DNA of 64,000 bases, taken from assembly GCA_016801845.1 (NCBI GenBank), contig CM028907.1, positions 25,665,950 through 25,729,949 of the forward strand, in the 5' to 3' direction. Positions 50,089-59,573 of the stretch are shown here, piece after piece. A program made the position numbers and the translations under genes. The number at the start of each line of letters is the position of its first letter. The stretch's first letter is position 1. The notes beneath the pieces were generated by a model that saw only the letters and a list, made by a program, of their open reading frames with translations, was not told the origin of the DNA and made no database searches. This DNA is from Polydactylus sextarius (lineage: Eukaryota > Chordata > Actinopteri > Polynemidae).

Positions 50089-50333
50089 TACATACATACA
50101 TATACATATACTAAATCTCAATCTCAATTGTTGATAGTTAAATATATAATGATGGTTGATTGTATGGGTTTTACATTTAAATCAAGAGTTTGTCATTAAG
50201 AACTACTGCAATTTCAATCCATGTCTGTTCCTGCATGTTTACCGGCACATCCTGGTCTTACCTCAGCACTGCCGAGCCGCAGCCGGGCCGCCGAGAGCGC
50301 AGTCAGCAGCAGCAGCAGGACCCAGGACCTCAT
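38396..50333 (-). CDS. pdgfb: pdgfb gene, coding exons 1-6: platelet-derived growth factor subunit B precursor
   Basis: The gene encodes a secreted dimeric cystine-knot growth factor that activates PDGF receptors and recruits pericytes and smooth muscle cells. The six coding exons (72, 103, 75, 197, 1156 and 128 bp) join in frame with consensus GT-AG sites to 1731 bases, 576 residues plus stop. Order of parts: signal peptide 1-24; propeptide with N-glycosylation sequon N73-R-T and processing motif R78-Y-T-R81; PDGF domain with cysteines 94, 121, 127, 130, 131, 138, 175 and 177, the full set of eight; a Ser/Pro/Gln/His-rich region 180-534; basic tail R557-R565. Exon phases match the mammalian gene. 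Mammalian PDGF-B is about 241 residues, so this one is more than twice as long, all because of exon 5. The teleost paralogue (a or b) cannot be told from this window. Confidence 0.93.
38397..38403 (-). other. pdgfb: short 3' UTR segment before a donor site
   Basis: Only seven or eight untranslated bases separate the pdgfb stop codon from the splice donor CAG/GTAAGC. The following intron of about 320 bp would therefore lie in the 3' UTR. Confidence 0.6.
38404..38531 (-). CDS. pdgfb: pdgfb exon 6, basic retention tail and stop
   Basis: The exon encodes residues 535-576, ending at TAG 38406-38404. It contains RRRRKHRKR at 557-565, the counterpart of the C-terminal basic retention motif that holds PDGF-B on heparan sulfate near the secreting cell. 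The acceptor is AAATCTCCCAG. The exon continues eight bases past the stop to a donor (GTAAGC) at 38395, so the rest of the mRNA is spliced to a separate 3' exon. The frame was fixed by the phase-1 end of exon 5; other frames give no motif. Confidence 0.88.
38532..39614 (-). other. pdgfb: pdgfb intron 5
   Basis: An intron of about 1.1 kb with consensus ends. No extra exon or repeat of note is visible. Confidence 0.85.
39615..40770 (-). CDS. pdgfb: pdgfb exon 5, end of PDGF domain plus giant low-complexity insertion
   Basis: The exon encodes residues 150-534. It starts [18 protein letters not shown], equivalent to the mammalian receptor-binding loop, and completes the knot with VSCRCQP (cysteines 175 and 177). 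From residue 180 the sequence leaves the family pattern: a poly-Ser run, a poly-Pro run, a His/Gln-rich block with repeated QQ and HH, a Thr/Ser/Pro/Glu-rich block, and a charged helix-like stretch [18 protein letters not shown] before the donor GTACTG. The mammalian exon is about 145 bp, so roughly 1 kb is extra. The frame stays open for all 1156 bases, which argues that the insertion is translated. Phase 1 at the end fits exon 6. Confidence 0.9.
40771..41310 (-). other. pdgfb: pdgfb intron 4
   Basis: An AT-rich intron of 540 bp between the cystine-knot exons, with donor GTACAC and acceptor TTTTCCAG. No other feature is seen. Confidence 0.88.
41311..41507 (-). CDS. pdgfb: pdgfb exon 4, PDGF/VEGF cystine-knot core
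   Basis: The exon encodes residues 84-149 and the most conserved part of the gene. ACKVRTEV carries cysteine 94. [20 protein letters not shown] carries cysteines 121, 127, 130 and 131, and LLQCVPT carries cysteine 138. The motif [14 protein letters not shown] is the PDGF family signature and includes cysteines used for both the intrachain knot and the interchain disulfides. The donor GTACAC follows a complete codon. Confidence 0.96.
41664..41738 (-). CDS. pdgfb: pdgfb exon 3, acidic propeptide and processing site
   Basis: The exon encodes residues 59-83. An acidic run ([11 protein letters not shown]) is followed by the N-glycosylation sequon N73-R-T75 and by R78-Y-T-R81 before Ser82. R-x-x-R before Ser-Leu fits the furin-type cleavage RGRR/SL of the mammalian precursor, here in a minimal form. 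The acceptor TTTTTTCTATAG and donor GTAGGT are good. It is 75 bp against about 90 in mammals. Confidence 0.88.
41739..43204 (-). other. pdgfb: pdgfb intron 2 with (TG)n microsatellite
   Basis: An intron of about 1.47 kb. It contains an uninterrupted (TG)n of about 38 bases at 42209-42246 and (CA)n near 42970-43010. No exon is supported inside. Confidence 0.85.
42209..42246. repeat. (TG)n microsatellite
   Basis: A perfect TG run of about 19 units inside pdgfb intron 2. Confidence 0.95.
43205..43307 (-). CDS. pdgfb: pdgfb exon 2, propeptide start
   Basis: The exon begins [12 protein letters not shown] and contains SVDDLKLLL, matching the GDPIPEELYEML and SFDDLQRLL elements of the mammalian propeptide. 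The acceptor is CTGCACAG and the donor GTACTA. Its length of 103 bp gives phase 1, as in mammals (97 bp). It encodes residues 25-58 plus the first base of codon 59. Clean acceptor, donor and phase make this exon secure. Confidence 0.92.
43771..44072 (+). mobile_element. SINE-like interspersed repeat with B box
   Basis: GGTTTGATTCC at 43830-43840 is a near-consensus RNA polymerase III B box. The following text (AAGTGTCCTTGGGTTCTGG, GGTGGCTGTTCCATCGGCC, GTAAAGCTCTTCGAGTGGTG, then a CCATTTATCATTTA end) follows a repeat that I recall as very common in spiny-rayed fish. The copy lies in pdgfb intron 1 and is decayed. No family name is claimed. Confidence 0.6.
46606..46638. repeat. (CA)n microsatellite
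   Basis: A CA run of about 16 units in pdgfb intron 1. Confidence 0.92.
47266..47295. repeat. 30-bp perfect palindrome
   Basis: GTCCCTTTAGTTTTT is followed directly by its exact reverse complement, with no spacer. It lies in pdgfb intron 1. Confidence 0.95.
47414..47499. repeat. hairpin with 23-bp arms
   Basis: The arm at 47414-47436 (CCTGCAGCTGCTTCAAAGT...) pairs with 47477-47499 with a single mismatch across a 40-base loop. The size is like a microRNA precursor or a small inverted-repeat element. It lies in pdgfb intron 1. Confidence 0.7.
48105..48142. repeat. (TG)n microsatellite
   Basis: A TG run of about 18 units in pdgfb intron 1. Confidence 0.92.
50037..50093. repeat. compound (TA)n(CA)n microsatellite
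   Basis: A TA run passes directly into a CA run and then degenerates into ATACATAC units, about 170 bases downstream of pdgfb exon 1 in the gene's own direction. Confidence 0.92.
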
Positions 50334-51250
50334 GTTGCCGCCCAGCCTGAGGAGCCGCAAGCGACCGGCTGGGCATTTAGCACCTCGGCGTCCAATCCCC
50401 CGGCTGCACCGAGCCTCGTCCGCCGGTGTCGTCTGCTGGCCGCTCGTGCGAAGCACTGGTAAATATCCTCAAATGTGTCAGTTGCTTATAAGCGGCGCTT
50501 GTCCAAATGTTTGCTTACGGTGACTCACGCGCTGGCTAGACGTCTGACTCCGTCCATACCGCTGTTTTGACAAAACTCATAAACGGGGGGTGGGAGGGGG
50601 CACGTCAAGGGTACAGCGGGACAGGTGCGTAATGTACGGCGTTATGATTGACGACAGCTACAGCAAAACAATTACAATTGTATCAATCAACAGTGTAACA
50701 GAGTCCCAGTGAGTCCCCGCTTGGACTCCAAAAAAGTCTCCAAGTGTGTTTGGTGCTCGGTGCGTTCACTTTCTTGTAAAACGATCAAATGACGAGCTCC
50801 CGTTCTAAAAACGCAACGAAACGTTAAAATAATACAACGTTCTGGTCGTAACTGAAACCCCACAACTCAAGAGGTCCGTGCGTAAAAAGTTGGTTACGCT
50901 GGAACAGCGCGTCGTGCGTAATTCTTTGGACGCTTCGCTGCAAAAGTCCGGTTATTCTCATCCCAGCGCGATTTACCTGACTGCAAAATGCATGTGTCTT
51001 ATCTTTGCGTCTCTCTCACCGACAGCAGCTCACTGTGTGTGTCACACTTGGCGTATCAGCGTCTCTGTTCCCTCTGCCAGTGTTGTACAGTGCTCGCTGC
51101 TTTGCCTCTGTTGGATCAGGTTGTTTTCACCCCTCGCGCTTCTCCTCTCTGATTGCGTTTTGGGCGGCGAACAGCTTTTCCAAATAGAAACAGGGCCTCC
51201 CTCAAGTTTTAAGCGTCAAGTCAAACGGAAAAAGTACGATGTACACCGGA
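50240..51250 (-). promoter_or_regulatory. pdgfb: CpG-rich block over pdgfb exon 1, likely promoter
   Basis: CG dinucleotides are frequent across this kilobase and scarce elsewhere in the window, which suggests an unmethylated promoter island. On the minus strand, a C-rich box (CCCCTCCCACCCCCC) at 50600-50585 precedes the palindrome CTTATAAG at 50493-50486, a TATA-like element about 155 bases upstream of the start codon. A CRE-like TGACGTG lies at 50607-50601. The C-rich box plus TATA arrangement recalls the proximal promoter of mammalian PDGFB. The start site is inferred. Confidence 0.5.
50262..50333 (-). CDS. pdgfb: pdgfb exon 1, signal peptide
   Basis: The ATG at 50333-50331 opens 24 codons that form a classic signal peptide: MRSW, then VLLLLL, then a small-residue stretch ending LRLGSAE. 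The mammalian signal exon ends in the very similar LRLVSAE. The exon closes on a complete codon before the donor GTAAGA (phase 0). The frame is also open upstream, but this ATG gives the expected signal-peptide length and stands next to the basic residue that normally precedes the hydrophobic core. Confidence 0.92.
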
Positions 51251-51545
51251 AACGAGGTGCTTAGCTTTCAAAATAAAATAGAAGTTTAAGATTCGTGCGG
51301 AAATGTCACCTCAGCGCTGAAGCCACTACCAGCACAGAAATACAACACTACATGATATGTTAACAACACGTTATTATACAATATATGACTTATGAATACG
51401 AAGCAACTATACAAATACAATGAAATTCATATCACACAGATGTCCATCCACACAGATGGACAGAATCTTTTAATTGTGTGTTTGTTTATTACTTTTATTA
51501 GTTTATAGCGAAAAAAATATATATATTTATATATATATATATATA

Positions 51546-51635
<90 letters not shown>

Positions 51636-53197
51636 TAAGCAGCAACAGAACAGGTTTTCATTTATCATCGGATATAATAATCGTTTATTTAAACGTATTT
51701 TTATGGTATAGTATTCAATTTCAGTAATCGCGTTTACATTTACACGTGGCTCTTATGGGGTTTTATTTTGAAAATTCCGTAGTGGAAGTACAAATCCCCT
51801 GGTGGTTAACTTTACTGTGGTCCTCAACTTCGCTGCAGGAGCCTCTTTCCTCTCCTCTTGAAGGCAGGGCTTAACCACCTCTTTATTAGTAGTAAGGAAA
51901 CCTGAGGGCCCGTTGGCGCTCTTAAAGGGGAAGTTTGGAGCTGATTCACAGATTCTTAATCTCTGATGTATTTCACTGAGGCCATTTCCAATGTACAGTG
52001 TCATCATTTTAATGTCTATAAGGTCTGTAACTGATCTGATTGATAGCTCTGTTAGCTCTTAAAATATGCCTGGGATCTAAGGCTATGATGGAGCGCCAGC
52101 TCTTGTATGACAGTAAAATGGTGGTGGGTGTGACTTCAGCTTATGCTTAAGTCATCATTTTTTACTGAAGAATAAGCAGACACATCTATTCAAACCTTTT
52201 GTTGAATAAGTGCTGCAACCGCATCTATGACTATGGCTTGATGTGAAAATATTTGCCATAGTCAGGTTGTTAATTCATCATGTCCCCTGGTGCCACGTAT
52301 GTACAGACACTGTTTGAACCCAGTGGCAGATGGTGATTTTAAGACTTTTATTTACACTTGACTCAGTGTTTGTGCATTTAACCATTTGTTGAGTTCACTA
52401 CAGACAAAGTGTTGAGTAGAACAGTTATTATAATATTAAGAGGCACTAATGGGACTAATGGATGTTATTTTTGAAAAACGGATTTGTCTGTTTCTCTTCT
52501 TCTAACGTAAAAGGCAGGAAAGTGTCTTACATCATCGACAAATTCAGCTCAGTTTATGGAGGTATGAGTCAGCTGAGGGCAAGTGGTTTTCTAGGAAAAA
52601 AAAAAACAGAAAAAAAAAAACTCTTAAGCATTTCTCATAATCTTCTTGGATTGTCGTGTTAATTGAAAGCAAACACAAAAAGAAGCAGAAAGTTTGGACA
52701 ACCCTGTGACTCCTGAATGAGCATTTCAAGCCTCAGTTGTGAAAAATGAGGAGAAAATTGTTTAGAATTTAGGTTCAGAATTTCTGTGTATACATAAAAA
52801 TGCAAAAAGAGGTGACGCCTTTTGCCCCGCCGCAGCTACAATGTGTTCTCAATGTGATAAGTCGGTATTGGTAACAGTCATGTTACAACAAGCCGATTCT
52901 TATCATATTTGCTTCACATCTGTGCTCAGAAGTCATTTGTATTGTAAAAGGTATGTCTGTATGAATTTTAGAAGCAAGTCACAGCCATCGTGGTGATGGG
53001 AGGATAACACATCAACACTTTGAATGTCTAAAACTGTTTATATTTTTAGATTTTAAAGAAGAACCTGTGGTGTTCTAAGCTTTCTTTTGTTAATGTTTTG
53101 CTGTTTTCAAAAAGTTCATCCTGCTCCACTCTCATAAATATATGTTGTCTGGAACTGAGAAGATCACAGACCGAAGGGGAGAAGGATGAATACTCAC
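51251..53197. other. upstream region of pdgfb, no gene supported
   Basis: Apart from the long (AT)n array at 51522 and A-rich patches near 52600, I see no supported feature. A short plus-strand open segment at 52518-52561 has splice-like ends, but the evidence is too weak to call. Confidence 0.45.
51522..51632. repeat. (AT)n array
   Basis: About 110 bases of almost pure AT dinucleotides, with short ATAATATAT interruptions at the start. The sequence is self-complementary. Confidence 0.95.
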
Positions 53198-53307
53198 ATG
53201 TCCAGAGGGCGACAGTGACTGTTTTCCAGGAAGCTCTGTGTTTCATTTTGGGGTCACTGCTGGATGGATTGCTGTGGATGTCAGGGGCCATGGTGGATTC
53301 TTCCTCC
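53198..53307 (-). CDS. candidate first coding exon of an unidentified gene
   Basis: Three signals line up on the minus strand. There is a pyrimidine-rich acceptor (TTCCTCTGTCTTCCGTCCACAG), a near-perfect start context (ATCCACCATGG) with ATG at 53291-53289, and a consensus donor GTGAGT at 53197-53192. The 31 complete codons read MAPDIHSNPSSSDPKMKHRA, then SWKTVTVALWT: a polar Ser/Pro-rich start, a basic patch, and the beginning of a hydrophobic segment. This could be the cytoplasmic end before a membrane anchor, or an internal-start signal peptide. The exon ends in phase 1, so it cannot splice in frame to pdgfb exon 2 (phase 0). I do not recognise the protein and found no partner exon. It may still be chance. 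Confidence 0.3.
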
Positions 53308-53681
53308 CTGTGGACGGAAGACAGAGGAAGCAGGCATCCCAGTGAGGCTATTCCTGGACACCCCACCAACCACCACCACCACCCCCATTCCCCCAAAACA
53401 AGCACACACACACACACAAACACATAGCCATGCATATATCTGCTAAATGCTGACCTTTTGCCTCCATACACAGCACACAGGCTTATTGACAGACTGCAGG
53501 GACCCACTGCTCTCAGTGACACGATGACGTATGATCCCTCATCTGAGTGCTGGTAGCATAAGTATGTGTAAGTACGACGTGCATGCACACATGTGACAAC
53601 TTGAAACTAGATCAGGTTTACACTTTCAGTCCTCAGTGTTCAACATAGAATTCCTAGTATGTCAGACAGGAAGGAGATCTA

Positions 53682-53719
<38 letters not shown>

Positions 53720-56700
53720 TTGAGCAGGTGAAATAATGTGGCACATATCTGCAGCTTGCACAGCTGTCTGTGACACTGTGGGTCACAGGTGTGTGATATC
53801 ACCGTGTCTACTGTATTTTTGTGTCTTTGCAAAGCCAGGGGTAACACAGAGGTAACACTGTTGCAATATAAATTGCAAATAGATGTAAATCTGCATTGCA
53901 TTAATAAATACACTGGAAATTCCAACAAAATTTCAAATTCAAATAATTGCTACCCCCTCCCCACATACATGGCAGGTAGTATGCATTAAATCTCTAATCT
54001 CTCTAATCTCTAGTCATCTTGTAACATTTACATAATATATATATAATATATATATACACACACACACACACACATTTACATTTACATTTACATCATTGTA
54101 ATTAAATTGTAATGTCCAGCACCAGTTATTCAGTCAGTTGGACAGTTGTGGTTTTTGAAGCGATTTCAAATACTTGATGTTGAACCACAAGTCTCACCAC
54201 TAAAATTAACCTGCAGAAACCTATTACCCTTCTCCCTTGAATAAATGTGCAACAAGTTTGTACAACTGTATCTTTCAGTGAATTCAGCCCGTCGTGCATG
54301 GCTTAACATGTTAAGATGTCAAGATGGAGAATAAATAATGGTTTTAATCTGATCCAGACTTACCTAATTTTAAACCCCAATACAGAGGTAAATGCACAGA
54401 TCAGACAGTCATGTTTTGTTACGAAGAGGAGAGACTCATGTTGGGTGAGTTAAAGTTGGAGTGTCTGTCCATCTGTCTCATCTGTCTGACCCTTTAAAGG
54501 CTGCTCCACGTCGTTCCAGTCATCGTTACTCTTTTCATGCTTCTCTCATCGTGCTATTTCCCTTTTTGAAACCCTCACCATGCATGTGCTTCTCTGTGAG
54601 AGTGTTAATTAACTTCCTGTCCAATATCCTGATCTAATTAATAGAGTGAATTTCTGCAGTCCTGTCCTCTTGCCAACTTCCTCTGTCACTGTAGCAGATC
54701 AGACAAACAAGCCGCTGCACTCCCACCAGGGTTCAAGCTCAGGTCACAGCCTCAACACCCGACCTTTACAACTCATTCTGCTGGTGTCTGGTCAGTCTGT
54801 GTGAAATAGCAACTGTATTTGATCTGCACTGAATCATGTAGCAAAGATTATCCCTGATAAATCCCACAGCAACCAGAAGTGGGATATAATTTTTATAACA
54901 TTTATTGTGATTTATTACCTAAGATTACAAAATATAGAAGTATGATTATTATTTGATTTTCTTCTAGAGTAAACAACTTTATTTTTTTAAGTGCATCTCT
55001 AATCTCTTTAAGCTAAACAAAACCTTAAAACTCTCAAACACAATTCAAGTCGCTATTTTGTTGTTGTGTGTACAATCCATATTATGATGAACCAATTAAG
55101 ACATAACTATTAGTTAGTTATGACTTAGTTATGTGTGTTATAAGTCTGTTAAAAGTATGTTAAAAGCCTGATGTTTTACTTTCTCCTAATTCTATCATTA
55201 TGTCCATTAAGTGGAACCGAGATATATTGAGCTGCCCTCCAAAGTCCAAGATAAAAACTTTAGAAACTACGGGCGCAGTATAAACTATGCTAACGATCTA
55301 ACTGACAGTTAACAAGCTAACTTCTTACAGCAGACCCATGTAGAGCTGGTACAACTACAATTAAAACAGCGACAGAACTGATTGTTCACTTGCCGCTAGT
55401 CGTTTGTTTTTATGTGCTTGAACCTCACATCCTGTTTGAAAATGGGCGGTGTTGGTGACATTTTCACAAACAGGGGCTGGCTCAAGGGTGATCCAGAGAG
55501 TCTAGTGGCCTGACTATCTGAACAGGGGCTATGGGGCTAGTAGACCTTGAACACTAGCACCTAGGTGGCCCTGAGATGACCCTGGCCCGGCCTGTCTCCC
55601 CAGTCTGATGCCAGCTAATGTTGCATTTACAAGGTTAGAAGGTTATAATACACTCTCTGAGCAGTGCTGCATCTCTAGGGCAGACTGGACGCTACTGTCA
55701 CTTGTTGCTGGAGTGTCTAGACAAGTCCAAAACCATACTGCTATGCTCTCATCACAACACTAGCTGTACTTTAATGAACTTCAAGTTCAGTACTTGCATT
55801 CTGATTAGCGAGTGTGAGTGTGCATGATGAGGCAACGCTCAAAGCAAATCAAGACTCTTGAAGATTGGCAAAACTGTAGCACTAAACACTAATGTAAGCT
55901 ATGTGGCAAAAATATAAACTCTCATATAGCCCATTTAAAACGTCAAACTACAATGTTTGTGACTATGATATCAATCCTCCATTCATGTATTGACATATAA
56001 CATTTTATTTCAACCAAGAAGACATTTCTCGACTAAAACCATGGACTAATGAAATTCTTTAGCAGCGGCAAATTGCAGACACCCCCGCCGATTCAGTGTT
56101 TGGAGACACAAACACTGAATTGCCTAAACAGTCTGAGATCCTGTTGGCCTTTACAGTGAAAGGGTAATACATTCATGAAGAAAACATAATTGTATGATGA
56201 CACAAGTTGCTGGGCAAAGACAAAATATATTCTGCAGCTGTTAAGGAGGAAAATCTGTTGTTGTCATATAAACAAAGTGACCAGTGATTAACTTTTAAAG
56301 AAGAGGGTATGTGATGTTCAGACTCCCCAAACACACTGATCCAGCAGCAAAAGTGAAATTAGTTGTAACGAACCTGAACTACACAATGGATTAAACACCC
56401 TGGAGTGAAGAATAGTAAAGTACAACAAGAAACTCTGCCAAATTGTGAGTATGAGTTACATGCAGTTGTAATGTCCTTCCCCAAGTCCTGATCTAGATTT
56501 TACTCATAATCCATTTTGGGCCTTGTATCGTATTTGACCTACAGTTAGTCACAAGTGTGACCCGGAAAAACCATTGCTGCCCATTGGCATTGTTGTGGTT
56601 CTGTGAATCACCTCACATTTTCTTTCTCAAAGAGTGCTTTGATGAGATGGAAAGCAAATGAGGGAGCACTGAGTCAAGGGAACATGTGAGGGAGGAAAAG

Positions 56701-59247
56701 CAGGGGTGGAGGGGGATTTGGGCATTGAGAGGGGAGGGTGGGTAGAATCACGGCTGTATTGTTGCGTGTTTTCCCAACGTCAACAACAGAGGAAGTGGAA
56801 GAGAGCAGCTAAATATACAAACGGCACAATGAGGCAGCGAGCGTGGAGCAGCTGTGGAACATGGCTGTCACCAGGCTCAGGACCACCTTCCATTCGTACA
56901 GGAAGAACTGAAGTCCAGATACACTCCACCCCCTCCACGACATCCAGACTGTCAACACAGTCACACCTCTAAGTTTCACAGCACAACTGCTGTATGTCAG
57001 AGCTGAAGATACCAGCATTATATGACTCTGCACATTAAGCATGAGACACCAGTTATTAAACACCAGCCATCTATTTATATGACCCAACTGATTTTTTCAT
57101 TTTTATTCAATTTTATCAAAGGCTTTTTTTTTGATTGCATTATTTTCATATCTTTGATCTTTCTGCCTTGCATACAATAAAAAATCAATACAATTCCAGA
57201 CAATAAAAACAATATATAAATGTATTTATTGTACCAAAGTACTAAAGTACATCATCAAGTTAGAGAAAGTATAGTCCTTGAAATTCAAAAACCACTTGTA
57301 GAGCACTCAATTTATCCACTGTCAGAACAGACACAAGCTTATTGTTTTCCCTTGGTGGGCAATGAATATGAACACATGTAAGGCATGTAAAATGTTACAT
57401 ATAAAAAACATGTGATGTTATTCATGGTTACGGTGATATTCACACATTTTTCGGTAGTTTAACATGTAATAAAAACATACTGCAGACATTTCATATGAAA
57501 ACATACCTTTTCTTTTTATGTTGTTTTCTGTTTTGTTGTTAGGCTTATTCTAGTTGCACTGGATGATTTTTTCACTGCAAGAATAGGGATTCATCCCATC
57601 AAGACTGCTTTGCAATCTAGAATGTCTGGAGATGTCTAGACTTCATGTACAATACCTATACTAATGGGTACCATGAGTATATTCTTTGTTGTGTGTTTGC
57701 GCGCGCGTGTGTGTGTGTGTGTCTGCCGCCCCCATCCAGGTCATGTGGTCACTCAACCTCTTGGCCATGGGAAAAAACAGGAAGAATAGCAGGAGACATT
57801 TTTTCCTCATTACTGTGGCAACGACGGATGTAGTTGTTTTGACTTTGTCGACCTGTTGCATGACTTGATTAGTTATAAACACATGACAGCATGACTGGAC
57901 AACATCAGCTTCATCCGCATTGACTTATTTGTGCCACATTTATCCACAGCACCTGACTACAGCATGGGTACACACAGTTTCCAGGATCACGTAAGCATCA
58001 AGTCATCATCCTCATCATGTTGACCGTGTTCCTGTACTCTTCCACTGCTAGACAGGTTTCTCCTCCTCCACTTGGAGGATATATCACTATCCTCCTTTTC
58101 ACCCTCCTTTCATGCACAATACTTCCCTTTCCCAATCACAACATCAGTGTTAGAACCCATGATTTTCATAGGAAATCATATGAGGTCACTTGGTTCAAAA
58201 CAACCATTAGATGACAGGTTTCCACTGCTCTCCAGCCTAAAAAGGCCTGTGGTGATAGCTTATCAAAGGGGGTATGCAGTATTCCTCTCACTCCCCCTGC
58301 TGCTTTTTATGATGACCAAAACATTCCTGCTGCTTCTAAAACAAAGCACAATCCGTGTGGTGGCCAAACTGCCCTCAGCAGGATGATCAGTGGGTACCAG
58401 AGCTCATTTAATTTAGCCACTGCTGTGGTCTCACTGTACCTGAAAAATGAACTACTACTAATCTTTAACAGGAGTATCCCTCATTTTTCCAAAATCCTAT
58501 AATTGCCATGATTGTCTGACTTGTCCATTACTGTCACCATCTAGTGAAATATTTTAATTGGATAGGTTCATTCATTTGATAGAGTATAGGTACTTCCTTC
58601 TTAATAACTCTGGTGACTATTCATCATCACAATGCCTAGTCCAAAATTTCAACATTGTGAAATGCTTTGCTTAATGACCAAATACCGAACAAATGACTTT
58701 TCTTTGTTGATGAGGAAATATTAGAAAAGTTAACATGCTAAATTAGCATGCTAAAGGTAACACACAGTTTCAAACCACTGCTGTCTATACACAACCATAC
58801 TGAGACTAGCATGGATGTGGATTGTCATGTGAAGAGTGAAGCTGTTGCACTTGCCAGAAATGGTGGTGGCAACATGTGATGTTGTCACCTACTTAAATAT
58901 CTGCATGCAATCAGAATTCTTTTATTGTCAAGTTCAACAAAATTTGAAAGTGCAACCTTAAAGTTCTCACTTGACTTAAAAAAAACTTTTACTTTCTTGT
59001 ATGTGCCTCCTGCATGTAAATAATGTCACCATCTGATATGTCCTGCGTTCCTAGCTACCGTTTTAAAATCCATCCACTTTCACTTCATAGGCAAGATGGT
59101 GGCCTATGAGGGTAAGAAGTGTCTAGTGTTCCATACTAATTTTTCATACTTCAGTATATCTTTTATGTATTGCACACTGTGTTGTGCTATAGTTGTCAGT
59201 ATGAACCTACTTGAGCACATAGCAACTTCATCAGAGCATTTGACTAC
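53308..59247. other. intergenic, no gene supported
   Basis: The region holds a (TC)n(TG)n tract at 53681-53720, an AT- and CA-rich tract near 54030-54075, and otherwise ordinary-complexity DNA. The block at 54590-54720 has two ACTTCC sites and TAATTAA motifs and could be regulatory. A plus-strand open frame at 56.7-57.0 kb has no motifs or splice context that I trust. Confidence 0.45.
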
Positions 59248-59380
59248 ATATGGATACTACTTATGGATATATGGATACTACTTATGGATACTTATGGATA
59301 TATGGATACTACTTATGGATCCATTCACATTTATCCAACAATAAAGCATTGTTGGATAAATGTGAATGGATCCATAAGTA
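59248..59380. repeat. short tandem repeat leading into a 33-bp perfect hairpin
   Basis: Units built on TATGGATACTACT and ACTTATGGATA repeat across 59248-59320. The last one opens an inverted repeat in which 59310-59342 pairs perfectly with 59348-59380 across the five-base loop AAAGC. The structure lies 122 bases upstream of the first tRNA-Cys gene. Confidence 0.95.
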
Positions 59381-59501
59381 TAAAGTGGCACTAGACACCA
59401 TAATATCAAAGAGTCATGGTATGATCTGTGGGGCTGGAGCAAGGCAACCCTCCACAATCCATGATTCTCCGGATCTAGTAGGGAATCACTGAGACAGCAT
59501 G

Positions 59502-59573
59502 GGGGGTATAGCTCAGTGGCAGAGCATTTGACTGCAGATCAAGAGGTCCCCAGTTCAAATCTGGGTGCCCCCT
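59502..59573 (+). tRNA. tRNA-Cys (GCA)
   Basis: The 72-base sequence folds as a complete cloverleaf. The seven-pair acceptor stem is GGGGGTA with TGCCCCC (one T-G pair). The D arm begins GCTCAGTGG. The anticodon loop is CTGCAGA with anticodon GCA, and the T arm is CCCAG-TTCAAAT-CTGGG with all five pairs. The discriminator base is T, as expected for tRNA-Cys. A and B boxes are intact. The first run of four or more T residues downstream is near 59636, about 60 bases away, so termination would be late. Confidence 0.92.

Larger units (their letters stand above)
43308..50261 (-). other. pdgfb: pdgfb intron 1
   Basis: This intron of about 7 kb separates the signal-peptide exon from the propeptide exon. 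It holds many (CA)n and (TG)n tracts (45970, 46230, 46606, 46780, 47020, 48105 and 50037), a SINE at 43771-44072, a 30-bp perfect palindrome at 47266, and a 23-bp-arm hairpin at 47414-47499. No other exon is supported in it. Confidence 0.85.

Noticed and set aside
53046..53588. Minus-strand open frame of 180 codons taken as one protein
   Set aside because: Much of it is translated microsatellite and intron-like sequence. Only the inner 53198-53307 segment has exon signals and is kept as a candidate.
56706..56972. Plus-strand open frame of 88 codons
   Set aside because: No domain, no good splice borders, and neighbouring frames are equally open. Possibly an old repeat.
59248..59320. Repeats that might suggest a CRISPR-like array
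   Set aside because: The units are contiguous short tandem repeats with no spacers, and the DNA is clearly vertebrate.
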